NCBI RefSeq assembly: GCF_009831655.1
Contig: NZ_WRPA01000004.1
Location: forward strand, 240,778-304,777
Source of the DNA: Shewanella insulae
GTDB taxonomy: Bacteria > Pseudomonadota > Gammaproteobacteria > Enterobacterales > Shewanellaceae
DNA length: 64,000 nucleotides
Reading direction: 5' to 3'
Shown: positions 16,208 through 26,245 of the stretch, piece by piece
How positions within the stretch are numbered: position 1 is the first letter of the stretch
Layout: each line of letters begins with the position of its first letter
Notes under the pieces: model-generated
Seen by the model: only the letters and a program-made list of their open reading frames with translations
Databases searched by the model: none
Told to the model about the DNA's origin: nothing
Made by a program: the position numbers and the translations under genes

Positions 16208-18481
16208 TTACTTCTGCTTGTGCAGCTCGGCCACCTTCTCTGCGCTGTGACAGGTGAGGCAAGACTCGCTGTGTAGCATGGCGGCATCATAGCTGCCGGC
16301 GACGACGCCACCCATACTCTCTATGTGTGATTTAGCCGCCTCTTTTCCGCCGCCGATCTCATAGCTGGATGAGACGTGACAAGAAGCACACACGCCTGCC
16401 TGCGGGCTAGAATAGGTCTCATCTTTTCTGTTCCAGCGCATCGGGGTTGAGCGTGCATTCTCCAGGCCGAAGTCGAGATCGCTGTGACAGGCCGAGCAGT
16501 TTGCACTGCTAACCAGTTGATGCACATCGGCGCGACCATGGGCCTTGCCGAAGGTGCCGTGAACGCGCACCACCAAGCTGTTGTAGTCACCGGCTTCGTG
16601 ACACTGAGCACAGGTGTGTAGGTCGGCGTTACGGTAGTGAGACGCGCCTTTACGGGCCACCATGTCGTTGTTGTGACAGCTTGCGCAGTTGTCATAATCC
16701 ACGGCGCTGGTGCGAACTGCGCCTGGTGTGCCGTCAAGTTTAACGAACTCTGTCTTGGCCGCGTTGGCACTTAACACGCCGCTGCAGTTACCTTCGCCGT
16801 CAAGTTCAACCAAGGTCGATGATTTGTTCGCAAAGCAGGTGCTAAAGCTTGAGGTGATCGCCAGATCGGCGCCATTGGCGAGAACCTCTGCCAATGCAGG
16901 TAAGCCATAGTTAGGGGTTGAGGCATCGACGGTCACCGTAAAGCTGCCATCTGGGTTAGCGCTGGCGCTACCACTGGTGCGCGCCGCCAGGAAGGCGTCG
17001 GGTTTGACGGCGTCGACGGCGTTTACATACACAGTGACGCGCGGCACATGGGCGCTGGTTACCGCCTCTTCACCGTTGTTGAGGTTGAGAGTAAAGCTTA
17101 AGGTCGCGCTGGTTTCATCCCAAGCAATCTGACTATAGCTGGCATCGACCAAAATACCGGCCTGCGAAGCCGCCTCTCTGCTGGCTTGTTCGTGGCCCGC
17201 GAAGTGACGGAATGCGCCGCCGCGGGTATTGCCATCTTGGCTGCTGTGGCAGGTGACACAACCGACTAACGTTGCGCCTTCTTCGCCCGGCGCCACCAGG
17301 CTGCTGCCTTTGTGGTATTCGCCGTGACAGCCTTGACAGCTGGTCACATCTTTATCGCCAAACCAGGCCAGGGCGTGATGCGTTAGCCCTTCGGGCAAGT
17401 TCTCTTGTGTGGTGGTGTAGCTGACGTGACAGCTTTGACAGTTGGCGGTCGCGGCAGGGAAGTTAAGCTCGGCCTTTGGATTGCCTTCACTATCGAGCGT
17501 TGCGCCGTCAAATTTATAGGCGAATGCGGGGTTGTTGGCATTGGCGATAGCCGAGTTGAACTTGGCCAGTTCGCGGCGATCACCCTCTGTGATGCCTGTA
17601 TGCACCCCATGAACCAGCCCCTTGATGGAACCGTCGAAGTGGAACTCGACCGTGTTACCTTCAGCATCTACGCCTGAACCGCTGTATAGCGTGTAGTCTG
17701 TGTGACAGAAACCACAGCCATCGGCGGTATTACCATAGTTGCCGTGACGGATATGATCCTGACCCACGTGACAGTTAGTACAGGTATCCATCTCCAACAC
17801 CTTCTTAGGAGAAGCCACCGATTGCTCTGTTAAAGGATCCCAATAGAAAGCTTCGACATTCTTCAGCTTGTTCTGACCCACGCCATAGGTGATCAGGTAG
17901 ATGCCATTGATTTGGTTGGCATCATAGTCATAGTCCAGGCCGTTGGTGTCGATGATCTCTGGCGCCGTCACCTTGTAACGGCCTTCGCCTAGGTAGCTCA
18001 GACAGCTAACCCCTTCCGGGCAGTCACGAGTCGGACGCCAGTTGTTACTGCCCGTCATAGGCACGCCATTCTTGCTGGTGTTGCGATAAGAGAGCCAGAT
18101 CTCCTCCTCGCCATCGGTGCGGCTAGTGACCTGGGTGCCATCTTCCAGGTTATAGGGGGTGAAGGCCTCGCTGCGGGTGCCCATACGACCGAAGGCGATG
18201 CGTAGTGGGTCGGTGAGCGCCTCTAATCCGGTGACGGCGACGCCATTTGGATTGGTCAGGCTGAACTCGAGGCTTAAGGTCTTTGTCGCCTCGTCATAGC
18301 TGGCGCGCTCTATTTGGGTTTGGACCGCTGTTGCGCTGTTGATATCGACTGCGATTTCACTAGGCTTTCCATCTTCACCATCTTTACCATCGCTGCCATT
18401 ACAGCCGACCAGTGCCAGAGACAAGGCTCCGACACCGAATGCTGTTTTGACTGCGGTACTGATTGAATACCGTTTCATCAT
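16208..18481 (-). CDS. Second additional decaheme lipoprotein, OmcA/MtrC family
   Basis: The 757-residue product is the longest surface cytochrome here. It has a lipobox (LALVGC, Cys27), the GSDGKDGEDGKPSE linker and ten CxxCH motifs (CTNCH, CGFCH, CQSCH, CQGCH, CVTCH, then CASCH, CAQCH, CSACH, CASCH, CLTCH). A cysteine pair CPEGVSC with an unusual spacing takes the place of the domain I disulfide. Insertions are seen between haems 2 and 3 (SAIANANNPAFAYKFDGATL). Ten haem sites argue against the undecaheme UndA. Start ATG 18481 follows GGGGAAAAA. It has its own upstream element and terminator, so it appears to be an independent transcription unit. Confidence 0.9.
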   Translation of the reverse strand: MMKRYSISTAVKTAFGVGALSLALVGCNGSDGKDGEDGKPSEIAVDINSATAVQTQIERASYDEATKTLSLEFSLTNPNGVAVTGLEALTDPLRIAFGRMGTRSEAFTPYNLEDGTQVTSRTDGEEEIWLSYRNTSKNGVPMTGSNNWRPTRDCPEGVSCLSYLGEGRYKVTAPEIIDTNGLDYDYDANQINGIYLITYGVGQNKLKNVEAFYWDPLTEQSVASPKKVLEMDTCTNCHVGQDHIRHGNYGNTADGCGFCHTDYTLYSGSGVDAEGNTVEFHFDGSIKGLVHGVHTGITEGDRRELAKFNSAIANANNPAFAYKFDGATLDSEGNPKAELNFPAATANCQSCHVSYTTTQENLPEGLTHHALAWFGDKDVTSCQGCHGEYHKGSSLVAPGEEGATLVGCVTCHSSQDGNTRGGAFRHFAGHEQASREAASQAGILVDASYSQIAWDETSATLSFTLNLNNGEEAVTSAHVPRVTVYVNAVDAVKPDAFLAARTSGSASANPDGSFTVTVDASTPNYGLPALAEVLANGADLAITSSFSTCFANKSSTLVELDGEGNCSGVLSANAAKTEFVKLDGTPGAVRTSAVDYDNCASCHNNDMVARKGASHYRNADLHTCAQCHEAGDYNSLVVRVHGTFGKAHGRADVHQLVSSANCSACHSDLDFGLENARSTPMRWNRKDETYSSPQAGVCASCHVSSSYEIGGGKEAAKSHIESMGGVVAGSYDAAMLHSESCLTCHSAEKVAELHKQK

Positions 18482-18593
18482 TTTTTCCCCTGCATGAGAA
18501 TGAGAGTGATCTCAATTTTTTCTTTTTTGGTATGAACAAGGTGCCTGCGTTATTGCTATTGCCTCAATAACCTGGCGACACCTTAGGGAAATA

Positions 18594-18614
18594 CTACTTA
18601 GAAGGGGGTAGGTT
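18594..18614 (-). promoter_or_regulatory. C-rich element upstream of the second extra decaheme gene
   Basis: On the minus strand bases 18594-18613 read ACCTACCCCCTTCTAAGTAG, matching the elements at 13390-13409 and 15951-15970. Here no CRP-like site abuts it. It is 113-133 bases before the start codon. Confidence 0.45.
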
Positions 18615-18925
18615 AATGGGCTCGTTTGGCGCAAACGTGAAGTGGATCCATTAAGCTTGGTAGAGATTGATAAGCTTGTTAAATCTTATATTTTACAGTC
18701 GGTTAAAAATGCCAGCCCACGAAGGTATGAGTGATGTGTTGTAAAAATAAGCCTTATCTTAAATAAAGCTTAAATGGCAGTACTTATTTAAGCTCGGTTT
18801 TGATCTAACGCAAGAGTCGGTGCTGGGAAATTGATCTATGTTCCATCGTTAAATCTTGAGATTGTAGGTGGGGTGTTATAGGTCTGTTTGCGGTGAGTTT
18901 GAGTTGTGTTAAATCGATAAGGAAA

Positions 18926-18943
18926 AGGAGGCCGAAGCCTCCT
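18926..18943 (-). terminator. Terminator after omcA
   Basis: The stem AGGAGGC/GCCTCCT with a four-base TTCG loop on the minus strand is followed by TTTTCC. It closes the mtrDEF-omcA transcript. Confidence 0.8.
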
Positions 18944-18978
18944 GTTTAATTAATTCCTCATTCACTGTCTGGGGGATT

Positions 18979-21129
18979 TTACTCCTGGTGAATGCCTAAC
19001 AGCTGAGTCGGTGTATGGCAGGTAGCGCAGGTTTCTGCCGCACGGGTGCGTACATCGTCTGCGTCCATGCCATCTAAGATACCGCCGTTGGACTGGATAT
19101 GGGCCGCCCCAGAATCCTTAAGGTATTTCTGGTGGCAGCTCAGGCAGGCGCCCGCGTCGGAGGAGACCCAGATATCGACACCCGTGGTGGTGTCGCCATA
19201 ACGCCAGACCCGGTCGCTGGCCCGCCCCAGGGTGATGCCATCATCTGTATGGCAGGTGAGGCAGTCTGTCTTGAGTACAGTGCCAGACTGTACGCCGGCA
19301 TACTTGAGGTAGTGCCCCTCAGCCTCGTGGGCCTTAAAGGCGAAGCTGGTAGGCTTACGTCCGCCAGGGTAGTTGTCATCGCCGCGGGTGGTCTTGTCCG
19401 AGGTATGACAGGTCTGGCAGTTATAGCCATTGTTATAGTGGTGGTTTTCCTGATTGTGGCAGGTCTGACACTTAGTGGTATCGACGATGGCGCGGCGCAT
19501 CGCTATCTGCTCCCCTTCGGCCATTCCTGTGCCGGACCAGACGAAACGGTATGGTGCCTCTTTCACGGCTACCGAACGGGTATCATCGCTACAGGCGGTC
19601 ATCACCACCTCGTCGATGCCATAGCCGCCGTGGTTAAAGCAGACCTCGATGGCCGACCAGAGCTCGAAGGTTTTACCCATGGCGTCGACCGGCATATCGA
19701 AGGTGTTGGCGACTATGGTGAAGGTCTTGCTGGCTTCGTCATAGGTGCCCTGGGATAACCTGAATCTACGATTGCTGTAGGAGGCGTCGCTGTAGGCAGG
19801 GTAGTCCTTATCCACATCCCAGGCCACCACGACGCGGGTGCTCAGCTCGATAAACTCGCTGGCTACCGGATTGCCGGCAGGGTCGGTCACCTGAAGATCA
19901 AACTTCAGCTTACCGTCGTTATCCAGCCCAATATTGCTGAAACTGGCCCCCATGGTCTGGGCGAGCGAGTAGGCCTTTAGCACGTCGCCGTGGCGCTTCT
20001 CGGCGTTGCCTGTTCCCGGATAGGTATTTGTTGCGTTGTGGCAGGCGACGCAGTTGGTGCTGGAGTGGTTTTCGGACGGCTTCTCGCTATGGCAGCCGAT
20101 GCAGGCGATGCTGGAATGATCGGCCTTAAACAGGGCGGCATCGCTTGGAGCGTCATCTCCCTCTCTATGACAGGCCGCGCAGTTGGCTGCCGGTTTCTGG
20201 GGGAACATCACCTTGCCGTAATCGTGCAGGCTACCACCATAGCCCACTATCTTATAGGGGGCGGGCACATATCCGTCAGGCGTGCTGGTGACTCTGTCCT
20301 GGCCTTTGTGAATGGAGTGGATCATGTAGACGAATTCTATGCTGTTGCCGCTCTCGGGATCGCCCGAGGTAGCGGTATGACAGCTGGCGCAGTTTTCAAG
20401 ATTGATGCGGCGGCCACCGTGCAGGGCCAGGCTCTCCTCCTGGTGACAGTTAAGACAGGTCTGCTTACTCACCACATTGCGGGTTTGAATTCCGTCTGTT
20501 GAACCCGATGAGGGCTGCCAGTCATGGTGGGCGTTGGCGGTCGCCTGGGGCAGCTTCAGCTCCAGGGTGACCCTGTGAGTGTTATCACCATTGTAGGTGA
20601 TGGCCAAAGGCTCGGTGACGTTGGCGATATTCTGCTGAAATTTATAGGTGTAGCTGCCATCGAGATTGTCCATCAGGCAGTCTTCGCAGGCGCTGGCGGC
20701 CTCTACACCGGCCTGATATTGGGGTGAAGGATTGAGCCCTGAGGTGTCATCTGGCAGTGCTCCCGGTTGTCTCAGGCTATTGATGTAGGCCTGCCATTGG
20801 TAGCCGCGGTCAAAGTTTTGGCCATCAGTCGTCTCTGTTACCTGAGCCAGCTGGGCGATGCCGAATCTAAGATCATAGTCTTTGGTTAGGCCGAGAACGG
20901 CCACGCCGTTGGCATTTTCCAGCTTAAAGGTCACGCTGACCTGACCATCTTCTACCGATGCCTGGGTAAACTGGGCCATCACAGTAGGGGTGTCGGCGAT
21001 GCTGACCCCTATTACTCCGTCGGGGCCGTCTTTACCATCCTTACCGTCGCTACCACAGCCCAGTAGCAGCGCGCTGCAACTCAGGGCGATGAGGCTCCAT
21101 TGATTCACCTTCTTGTTTATATCCATCAT
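18979..21129 (-). CDS. omcA: OmcA, cell-surface decaheme lipoprotein
   Basis: This 716-residue lipoprotein (SALLLGC, Cys25) is the closest match here to S. oneidensis OmcA: LENANGVAVLGLTKDYDLRF, DRGYQWQAYIN, SLALHGGRRINLENCASCH, GHYLKYAGVQSGTVLKTDC and WVSSDAGACLSCHQKYL. It has ten CxxCH haem motifs, the structural CEDC pair in domain I, and a C-terminal CHTPTQLL that retains the T-P-T triplet linked to haematite binding. It works with MtrC as a terminal reductase of Fe(III) oxides. The start is ATG 21129, behind GGAAGGCACT, 72 bases after mtrF, so mtrF and omcA are probably co-transcribed. Confidence 0.95.
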   Translation of the reverse strand: MMDINKKVNQWSLIALSCSALLLGCGSDGKDGKDGPDGVIGVSIADTPTVMAQFTQASVEDGQVSVTFKLENANGVAVLGLTKDYDLRFGIAQLAQVTETTDGQNFDRGYQWQAYINSLRQPGALPDDTSGLNPSPQYQAGVEAASACEDCLMDNLDGSYTYKFQQNIANVTEPLAITYNGDNTHRVTLELKLPQATANAHHDWQPSSGSTDGIQTRNVVSKQTCLNCHQEESLALHGGRRINLENCASCHTATSGDPESGNSIEFVYMIHSIHKGQDRVTSTPDGYVPAPYKIVGYGGSLHDYGKVMFPQKPAANCAACHREGDDAPSDAALFKADHSSIACIGCHSEKPSENHSSTNCVACHNATNTYPGTGNAEKRHGDVLKAYSLAQTMGASFSNIGLDNDGKLKFDLQVTDPAGNPVASEFIELSTRVVVAWDVDKDYPAYSDASYSNRRFRLSQGTYDEASKTFTIVANTFDMPVDAMGKTFELWSAIEVCFNHGGYGIDEVVMTACSDDTRSVAVKEAPYRFVWSGTGMAEGEQIAMRRAIVDTTKCQTCHNQENHHYNNGYNCQTCHTSDKTTRGDDNYPGGRKPTSFAFKAHEAEGHYLKYAGVQSGTVLKTDCLTCHTDDGITLGRASDRVWRYGDTTTGVDIWVSSDAGACLSCHQKYLKDSGAAHIQSNGGILDGMDADDVRTRAAETCATCHTPTQLLGIHQE

Positions 21130-21201
21130 AGTGCCTTCCATTTCAGTCAAACTCTCAATGCGTTGTCGAATCGGCGCCAGCATGCCGGCGCCTTGTCCGG
21201 T

Positions 21202-23121
21202 TTATTTGATGGGATGCACGGTCAGTACATCGGCATCGGCGCCTTGTCGGTGACAGGTGCTGCAGCTCTCGGTGCCTGCGGTGGCATCGGACAGTGTGCC
21301 GTTGAACACGGCGCCTTGCTGGATCATATGGTTCTTGTTGGTCTCGCTGCTGTGGCAATCGCTACAGATGGCGGCTGTCGGGCTGGTGTAGCTGCCATCG
21401 TCTATGGCCAGCGGTTTCACACCGGGATCCAGGGGCAGTGCGACCGAGAGTATTCCGTCTCTGTCTACGTGGCACTGGGCACAGTTGCCTATGTTGCCAG
21501 GATAGTTGATCCCTTCGAAGCCGGCGCGCTGGCCGCTGTGAATGCCGTGGATCAGATGCTTAAAGTCCGCCGTGGTGAGGGACGGATTGTCTGCGGCCTC
21601 GGCCAACATGTTAGGGTTGTGACACAACTGACACTGGCCCTCTAGATCGTTGCGCGAACCGTGGAAGTTCAGCTGCTGATCCCCGTGACAGCTGCCGCAG
21701 GTGTCGTTGCTGACCACTAGGCGGCGGCCATTATCGCTCAAGGCATCCGTGGCGAAAAAGCGATGGCTGGACTTGATCACCACTTCGCTGTTGGCCTCAT
21801 CACTGCAGGCGCCCAGTACGCCGCTGGCGGCGCAGACTCTGCCCTGAATCGCTAGTGTGCCTTTATCCATCTCGCTACCTGTGGGGACCGTCAGCCCGGC
21901 TATCTGATAGTCGAAGCTGCCGTTGCTGCCTGAGATAGGCGTGGTTTCATGCACACGTATCGAGCGCGCCGAGCGGGTGGCATAGTCGAAGCTGGTGCCC
22001 CAGTTGGCGTAGACACGAAGGTCAGAGACGAAATCGAGTTGGTCGGCGCTGGCCATGTAGGGCTGACCCGTCGCGGGGTTTTCCAGTGTCAGGGTAAAGG
22101 AGACGGTATCGCCGCTGCGCATGGCTTTGGTGATCACCGGCTTAAATTGCGCCAATGCCTGGGCGTTGCCGCCATCGTTGTGGACGCTGGCGGTCCAATC
22201 TGGGTTGTGACAGGCGACGCAGTTGGCGTTGTTGAGCTGCGTCGGATGGCCTTCCCCCTTCTTGAAGTCGATATTAGTATGGCAGGCGCCACAGGCCTCC
22301 ATGGTGGGCACCCGTGCCCAGTTCATCTGCTCGCTCAGGGTCTCATCCTCGGCATGACAGGTCTGACAGTTGGCCAGCGAGCCTGGGAAGCCGGTCAGGT
22401 GTTTGCCGTGGATCATCTGCGGGAAGATGTTGTCTGGATTGCTGACGCGATCGGCGTTGTGGCAGGTCACACAGGTCTCTATCTGGTTGTAGTTACCGCG
22501 ATGGAAGGCTAGATCGTTGTGACAGCTGTTGCAGGTCTCTATCTTGATCAGGTTTCGGGTGTAGACAGGATCGCTGCTGGTGCCCTCTTTGTCGCCCTGC
22601 CAGTCGAAATGCTGATTGGTGATAGGCAGGCTGGTGCCATCGGCCAAGCTGTCGCCGCCTAGCTTAACCACTATGCGCTGGGTGGCGCCGGCCTGGTAGC
22701 CGACATCGTTCAAGCCGTCGAAGGCGGCGCTGAAGGTATAGCTATAATTGCCATTTCTATGATCCACATACTCCCCGGGGCAGCTGTCGTTACAGCTCTC
22801 GGAGGTGAAGTATTGCCACTGGGAGGCGTTGCCCGCATTGGTGTAGCCCTGGGGCAGCAGCTGAGCGGCAATAAAGGTGGCGCTTGGGATCCCCACCACA
22901 GGTTCGTCATCCTGATTGGTGACGCGATAGTTCACCGTGGCGACACCTGATTGCATCTGCACGGGATCGAAGCTGACGACTAAGGTGTCGATCACCATGG
23001 CAGGTGGGCCGCCGGGCTCGCCAGGATTACCAGGTTTACCATCGTCGCCGCCACAGGCGGAGAGTAGTGAAATTAGCCCAAACAGCGCGGCATAATGGAA
23101 AGTTTTGTTCATCTTCATCAT
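21202..23121 (-). CDS. mtrF: MtrF, surface decaheme lipoprotein paralogous to MtrC
   Basis: The 639-residue product has the same length as S. oneidensis MtrF. It has a lipobox (SLLSAC, Cys23), a GGDDGKPGNPGEPGGPP linker and ten CxxCH motifs in two pentahaem groups. ACGACHTNIDFKKGEGHPTQL parallels MtrC. A CNDSC pair probably forms a disulfide in domain I. MtrF pairs with MtrD and MtrE as a second electron conduit. ATG 23121 is preceded by AAGGAAGCG, 28 bases after mtrE. The gap to omcA contains an imperfect GGCGCC-armed hairpin at 21173-21192. Confidence 0.95.
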   Translation of the reverse strand: MMKMNKTFHYAALFGLISLLSACGGDDGKPGNPGEPGGPPAMVIDTLVVSFDPVQMQSGVATVNYRVTNQDDEPVVGIPSATFIAAQLLPQGYTNAGNASQWQYFTSESCNDSCPGEYVDHRNGNYSYTFSAAFDGLNDVGYQAGATQRIVVKLGGDSLADGTSLPITNQHFDWQGDKEGTSSDPVYTRNLIKIETCNSCHNDLAFHRGNYNQIETCVTCHNADRVSNPDNIFPQMIHGKHLTGFPGSLANCQTCHAEDETLSEQMNWARVPTMEACGACHTNIDFKKGEGHPTQLNNANCVACHNPDWTASVHNDGGNAQALAQFKPVITKAMRSGDTVSFTLTLENPATGQPYMASADQLDFVSDLRVYANWGTSFDYATRSARSIRVHETTPISGSNGSFDYQIAGLTVPTGSEMDKGTLAIQGRVCAASGVLGACSDEANSEVVIKSSHRFFATDALSDNGRRLVVSNDTCGSCHGDQQLNFHGSRNDLEGQCQLCHNPNMLAEAADNPSLTTADFKHLIHGIHSGQRAGFEGINYPGNIGNCAQCHVDRDGILSVALPLDPGVKPLAIDDGSYTSPTAAICSDCHSSETNKNHMIQQGAVFNGTLSDATAGTESCSTCHRQGADADVLTVHPIK

Positions 23122-23149
23122 CGCTTCCTTGGCATAGGGGGCGCCTGAG

Positions 23150-25261
23150 TTACAGCTGGTAACTCAGGGTCACTCCAAAGTAGTGGGCGTTGTAATCATG
23201 GCTTAGGTCGCCGAAGGTCAACACGTTGGGGATGCTGTCTGGCACCAGGTTTTCGTTGGCCCAATCGGCGTCTTGGTACTGCTCGAAGATCCAATCTAGC
23301 CGCAGTCCCAGGCTCTCGCTGAGGTTAAAGTCTGCGAAGGCGTTGAGATTGTGCCGGGTGGCGTAATAGCTGCCATAGGGGCTGTGCAGGCCCTGGCTTA
23401 TCTCTGTGTCGCTCTGGCCGTCGCTATAGCTGTAGTTGATGCCCAGTCGCAGACGGTTTTCCAGCTGGGCGTCGTAATCGATTCCCGCGCCGATAAGGGT
23501 TGCCTTATCCTCGGTGGTGGCAAACCAGTTGGCACTACCGAAGTTGTTACTGCCCACCTGATCGCTGTCGCGCCAGTCCTGATTGACAAAGGCGCTCAGG
23601 TTAATCTGCTCATTCAGGGCATAGTTGGCGGAGAGATCGTAGCCCTGGCTATCGACCTGGGTCAGGCCTATCTGGGTGTCTGTGTAGTCATCCTGCATCA
23701 GGTGTAGGTTGAGCGTGGCGCTGAGTGCCTCGCCGTTATAGCTGGTGTAGAGGCCATAACGCTGGCGCTCACGATCGGCCAGATAGCTGCGCCTTAACAG
23801 CGGGTTGTTGGGGCGATTGCTGACGCTAGAGCCCAGATACTCGCTGCCGCCGCGATCCTCAAATTCGGCCTTGAGCCAGGTTTGCCATTGGGCAGAGAGC
23901 CGGTAGTGGAGCTTGGCCGTGACATCGGACGTTTGCAGGCTGTCGCGGTCGAGGGCGTTGTAGTTGTTGTGCTCATACTGGTATTGCAGATCCAGATAGA
24001 GGCTGCGGGTAAAGCGATACTTGGCCCCCAGATTTGCCTGTTGGCGGGTACGGTCATAGGCCTGATTAGGCTTATCGCCACTGTAATAGCTGTCGGTGAT
24101 TATCTGCGGATAACTCAATATTTCAGTCTTGTTGTCACGATCGCGATAGTCGTAGTCGGCCCTGAGGCTGAGCTCTGGCGTAAGACGTCCCAGATACTTA
24201 AGCTTCATTTCCAGCTGGTCCACCTGGCCATTGAGATCGCTCGCCGGCAGCATGGGGGAGGGGCCGTTGATGGTTGCTTGCAAATAGGCCTGATCTTGGG
24301 TCATGCGGCTAAAGCCCAGATGCATCAGCACCTGCTGCCCTGGGGCGGAGAACTGGCTGTGGGCCGCGACGCGATAGGCCTTGTTGTCAGGGGCGACGGC
24401 GCTCTGGCCAGAGTAGGCGGCGCCGAAGGTGGGGCTGAAGGCCGATTGCCAGTGCAGGGCACTGAGATCGTTTTTATAGTGGCTAAGCTCGGCATCTATG
24501 CCTGTCAGCCACTGGTCGCCACGAAAGTAGAGTTTGCCCTCGATGCGATCGCTCTTGTCTTCGACGCGCTCCGACAGCATTGTGCTGTTGGTCAGCAGGT
24601 TGGCGCTGGCGCGGCGGTTGCCTTGACGCTTCTCATGTTGGTAGCCGAGACTGGCCTCGTAGAAGCTGCCGGTATAGACGGTGTCGAGACGGTAACGGTC
24701 GCGGGTGATCTTAAGTTCACTCGCCATCAGGCTTTCGTTTAGGCTGTTCATCTGCTCGGTTGTAGCGGCGCTCTGCCATTGGCTGGGGAGCTGCCAACTG
24801 TTTGCCGCTAGCCGGTACGGAGTGAGTGCGGCGTTGTTATCGAAGCGGGCAAAGCCTCGATAGCTGGCGGCTATCTCGTACTGCCCCTTGCGCCCAGTGG
24901 TTAGGCTGGCCGAGCCGGCGTCGTAGCCTAGGCGGTTAGCCTTAAACTGGGTCTGATAGCCAGAGGCCTTCTTGTGGGTCAAATCAGCCTCCAGGCTCGC
25001 CACGACGCCATCAGTATCTGTGCCAGTGGTGTTGCCAAAACGGCTGTCACTGCCGTCGTTATAGGCGACGCCTATGCCTATCTCGCCCCTGGTTGCATCC
25101 TTGACCTCACAGCGCTTGCACTGCCAGGCGTCCATCTTTACCTTACTGCGATTGGCCGAGGCGAGATCGTACCCCTGGGCCGATGCCAGGCTGCTGATGA
25201 TAGAGAGGGCCAGCAGGCTGAGTGGCCAAGGGCGTATTTGAGTGCCGTCTTGTCTGTTCAT
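23150..25261 (-). CDS. mtrE: MtrE, outer-membrane beta-barrel paralogous to MtrB
   Basis: The 703-residue protein has a signal peptide (SIISSLASAQGYD), a QCKRC cysteine pair (Cys48, Cys51) as in MtrB, then barrel strands ending YFGVTLSYQL. The motifs PTFGAAYSGQSAVAPDNKA and NNFGSANWFATTEDK parallel MtrB. It should sheathe MtrD and connect it to MtrF. The start at ATG 25261 follows GAGGGA, 15 bases after mtrD. In this locus the order is mtrD-mtrE-mtrF-omcA on one strand. Confidence 0.95.
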   Translation of the reverse strand: MNRQDGTQIRPWPLSLLALSIISSLASAQGYDLASANRSKVKMDAWQCKRCEVKDATRGEIGIGVAYNDGSDSRFGNTTGTDTDGVVASLEADLTHKKASGYQTQFKANRLGYDAGSASLTTGRKGQYEIAASYRGFARFDNNAALTPYRLAANSWQLPSQWQSAATTEQMNSLNESLMASELKITRDRYRLDTVYTGSFYEASLGYQHEKRQGNRRASANLLTNSTMLSERVEDKSDRIEGKLYFRGDQWLTGIDAELSHYKNDLSALHWQSAFSPTFGAAYSGQSAVAPDNKAYRVAAHSQFSAPGQQVLMHLGFSRMTQDQAYLQATINGPSPMLPASDLNGQVDQLEMKLKYLGRLTPELSLRADYDYRDRDNKTEILSYPQIITDSYYSGDKPNQAYDRTRQQANLGAKYRFTRSLYLDLQYQYEHNNYNALDRDSLQTSDVTAKLHYRLSAQWQTWLKAEFEDRGGSEYLGSSVSNRPNNPLLRRSYLADRERQRYGLYTSYNGEALSATLNLHLMQDDYTDTQIGLTQVDSQGYDLSANYALNEQINLSAFVNQDWRDSDQVGSNNFGSANWFATTEDKATLIGAGIDYDAQLENRLRLGINYSYSDGQSDTEISQGLHSPYGSYYATRHNLNAFADFNLSESLGLRLDWIFEQYQDADWANENLVPDSIPNVLTFGDLSHDYNAHYFGVTLSYQL

Positions 25262-25276
25262 CGCTATGTTCCCTCA

Positions 25277-26245
25277 TTAACGTTGTAGTAATTTGCCCGA
25301 TGGATGATTGGAGCCGTGCACCTGGTTGTGGCAGTTGAGGCAGCTTCGGCCGCCGTTAAAGGCATTAGGGCTGTTGGCAAACACAGGGTTGGCGGCGTGG
25401 CCGTCACTGGCATGGCATTGCTGGCAGAGCTGAGGGGGCTTGGCGATCAACATGGCCTCATTGACCGTGCCGTGGGGATTATGACAGTTGGCGCAGTTGT
25501 CGGTGACAGGTGCATGCTCCCACAGCTTAGGTCCACGCTTCTCGGCGTGGCAGGCATAGCAGTTGTCGTTGATGCTCATCTGCTTCAGGCTGGCTTCGCC
25601 CAAACCGCCGTGGGGATTGTGACAGTCGCTACAGACCATCTGCTGCCACTTGAGCGGGTGGCTGCTGCGTTTATGCAGGTCGGCCTTTTGTTGGGTATGA
25701 CATGTGGTGCAGACGGCGACCTCCTGGCTCTTGTCGCCGATGGGATCGTGACCCGTGTGTACCTGGTGACAGTCGCTACAGGCGACATCGGCATTGTCGT
25801 GATGATTGCCACTCCAGGCCATGCGCTGGTCGTCGTTATGGCAACTCATGCAGACGCTGTTTTGTTTCTCGGCGGGGACTGGGGAGTTGGCGCCGAAGGT
25901 GATCATCGGCTCCTTGCCGCCGCGGTTATGTTTGCCCATGGGGCCATGGCAGGCTTCGCACTGGAGATCGGCCATGGGGGAGCCTTTCACCTGGGGATTG
26001 CCATGAACTCCGTCAAATAGCGCCATGACGGTTTGGCTCTTGCGATGGCACATGAGACAGCTGTCTGCGCCTTTGGGGGAGTATTGACCTGCGGCGAATT
26101 TGCTGTCGAGTATCTTCTCCACCTCGTTCGCGGGCATCTTATCCCAGGGAGTGGCCTGAGCAAGCAAACTAAAGAGGGGAGATAGCGCGATTAGGGCCGT
26201 TAGCCTGATGGCTGTCAGCCAGTTAGATTCCTTTTTCATCATCAT
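25277..26245 (-). CDS. mtrD: MtrD, periplasmic decaheme c-type cytochrome paralogous to MtrA
   Basis: The 322-residue protein has a signal peptide ending near LLAQATPWD and ten CxxCH motifs from CLMCH to CLNCH. It is very like MtrA of this locus ([44 protein letters not shown]). It is the inner wire of the MtrDEF conduit. Three tandem ATG codons (26245, 26242, 26239) compete as starts; a GGATGG ribosome site overlaps the region, so the exact codon is uncertain. It is the first gene of the operon, with CRP and Fur-like sites upstream. Confidence 0.95.
   Translation of the reverse strand: MMMKKESNWLTAIRLTALIALSPLFSLLAQATPWDKMPANEVEKILDSKFAAGQYSPKGADSCLMCHRKSQTVMALFDGVHGNPQVKGSPMADLQCEACHGPMGKHNRGGKEPMITFGANSPVPAEKQNSVCMSCHNDDQRMAWSGNHHDNADVACSDCHQVHTGHDPIGDKSQEVAVCTTCHTQQKADLHKRSSHPLKWQQMVCSDCHNPHGGLGEASLKQMSINDNCYACHAEKRGPKLWEHAPVTDNCANCHNPHGTVNEAMLIAKPPQLCQQCHASDGHAANPVFANSPNAFNGGRSCLNCHNQVHGSNHPSGKLLQR

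Larger units (their letters stand above)
18482..18978. other. Intergenic region between omcA and the second extra decaheme gene
   Basis: The 497 bases carry the omcA terminator (18926-18943) and a C-rich element (18594-18614) related to those upstream of mtrC and the other extra cytochrome gene. The middle (18640-18900) is AT-rich and has no supported gene. Confidence 0.55.

Noticed and set aside
16208..18481. Assignment as UndA, the undecaheme surface cytochrome
   Set aside because: Only ten CxxCH motifs can be counted, in the two groups of five seen in decaheme proteins; UndA has eleven.
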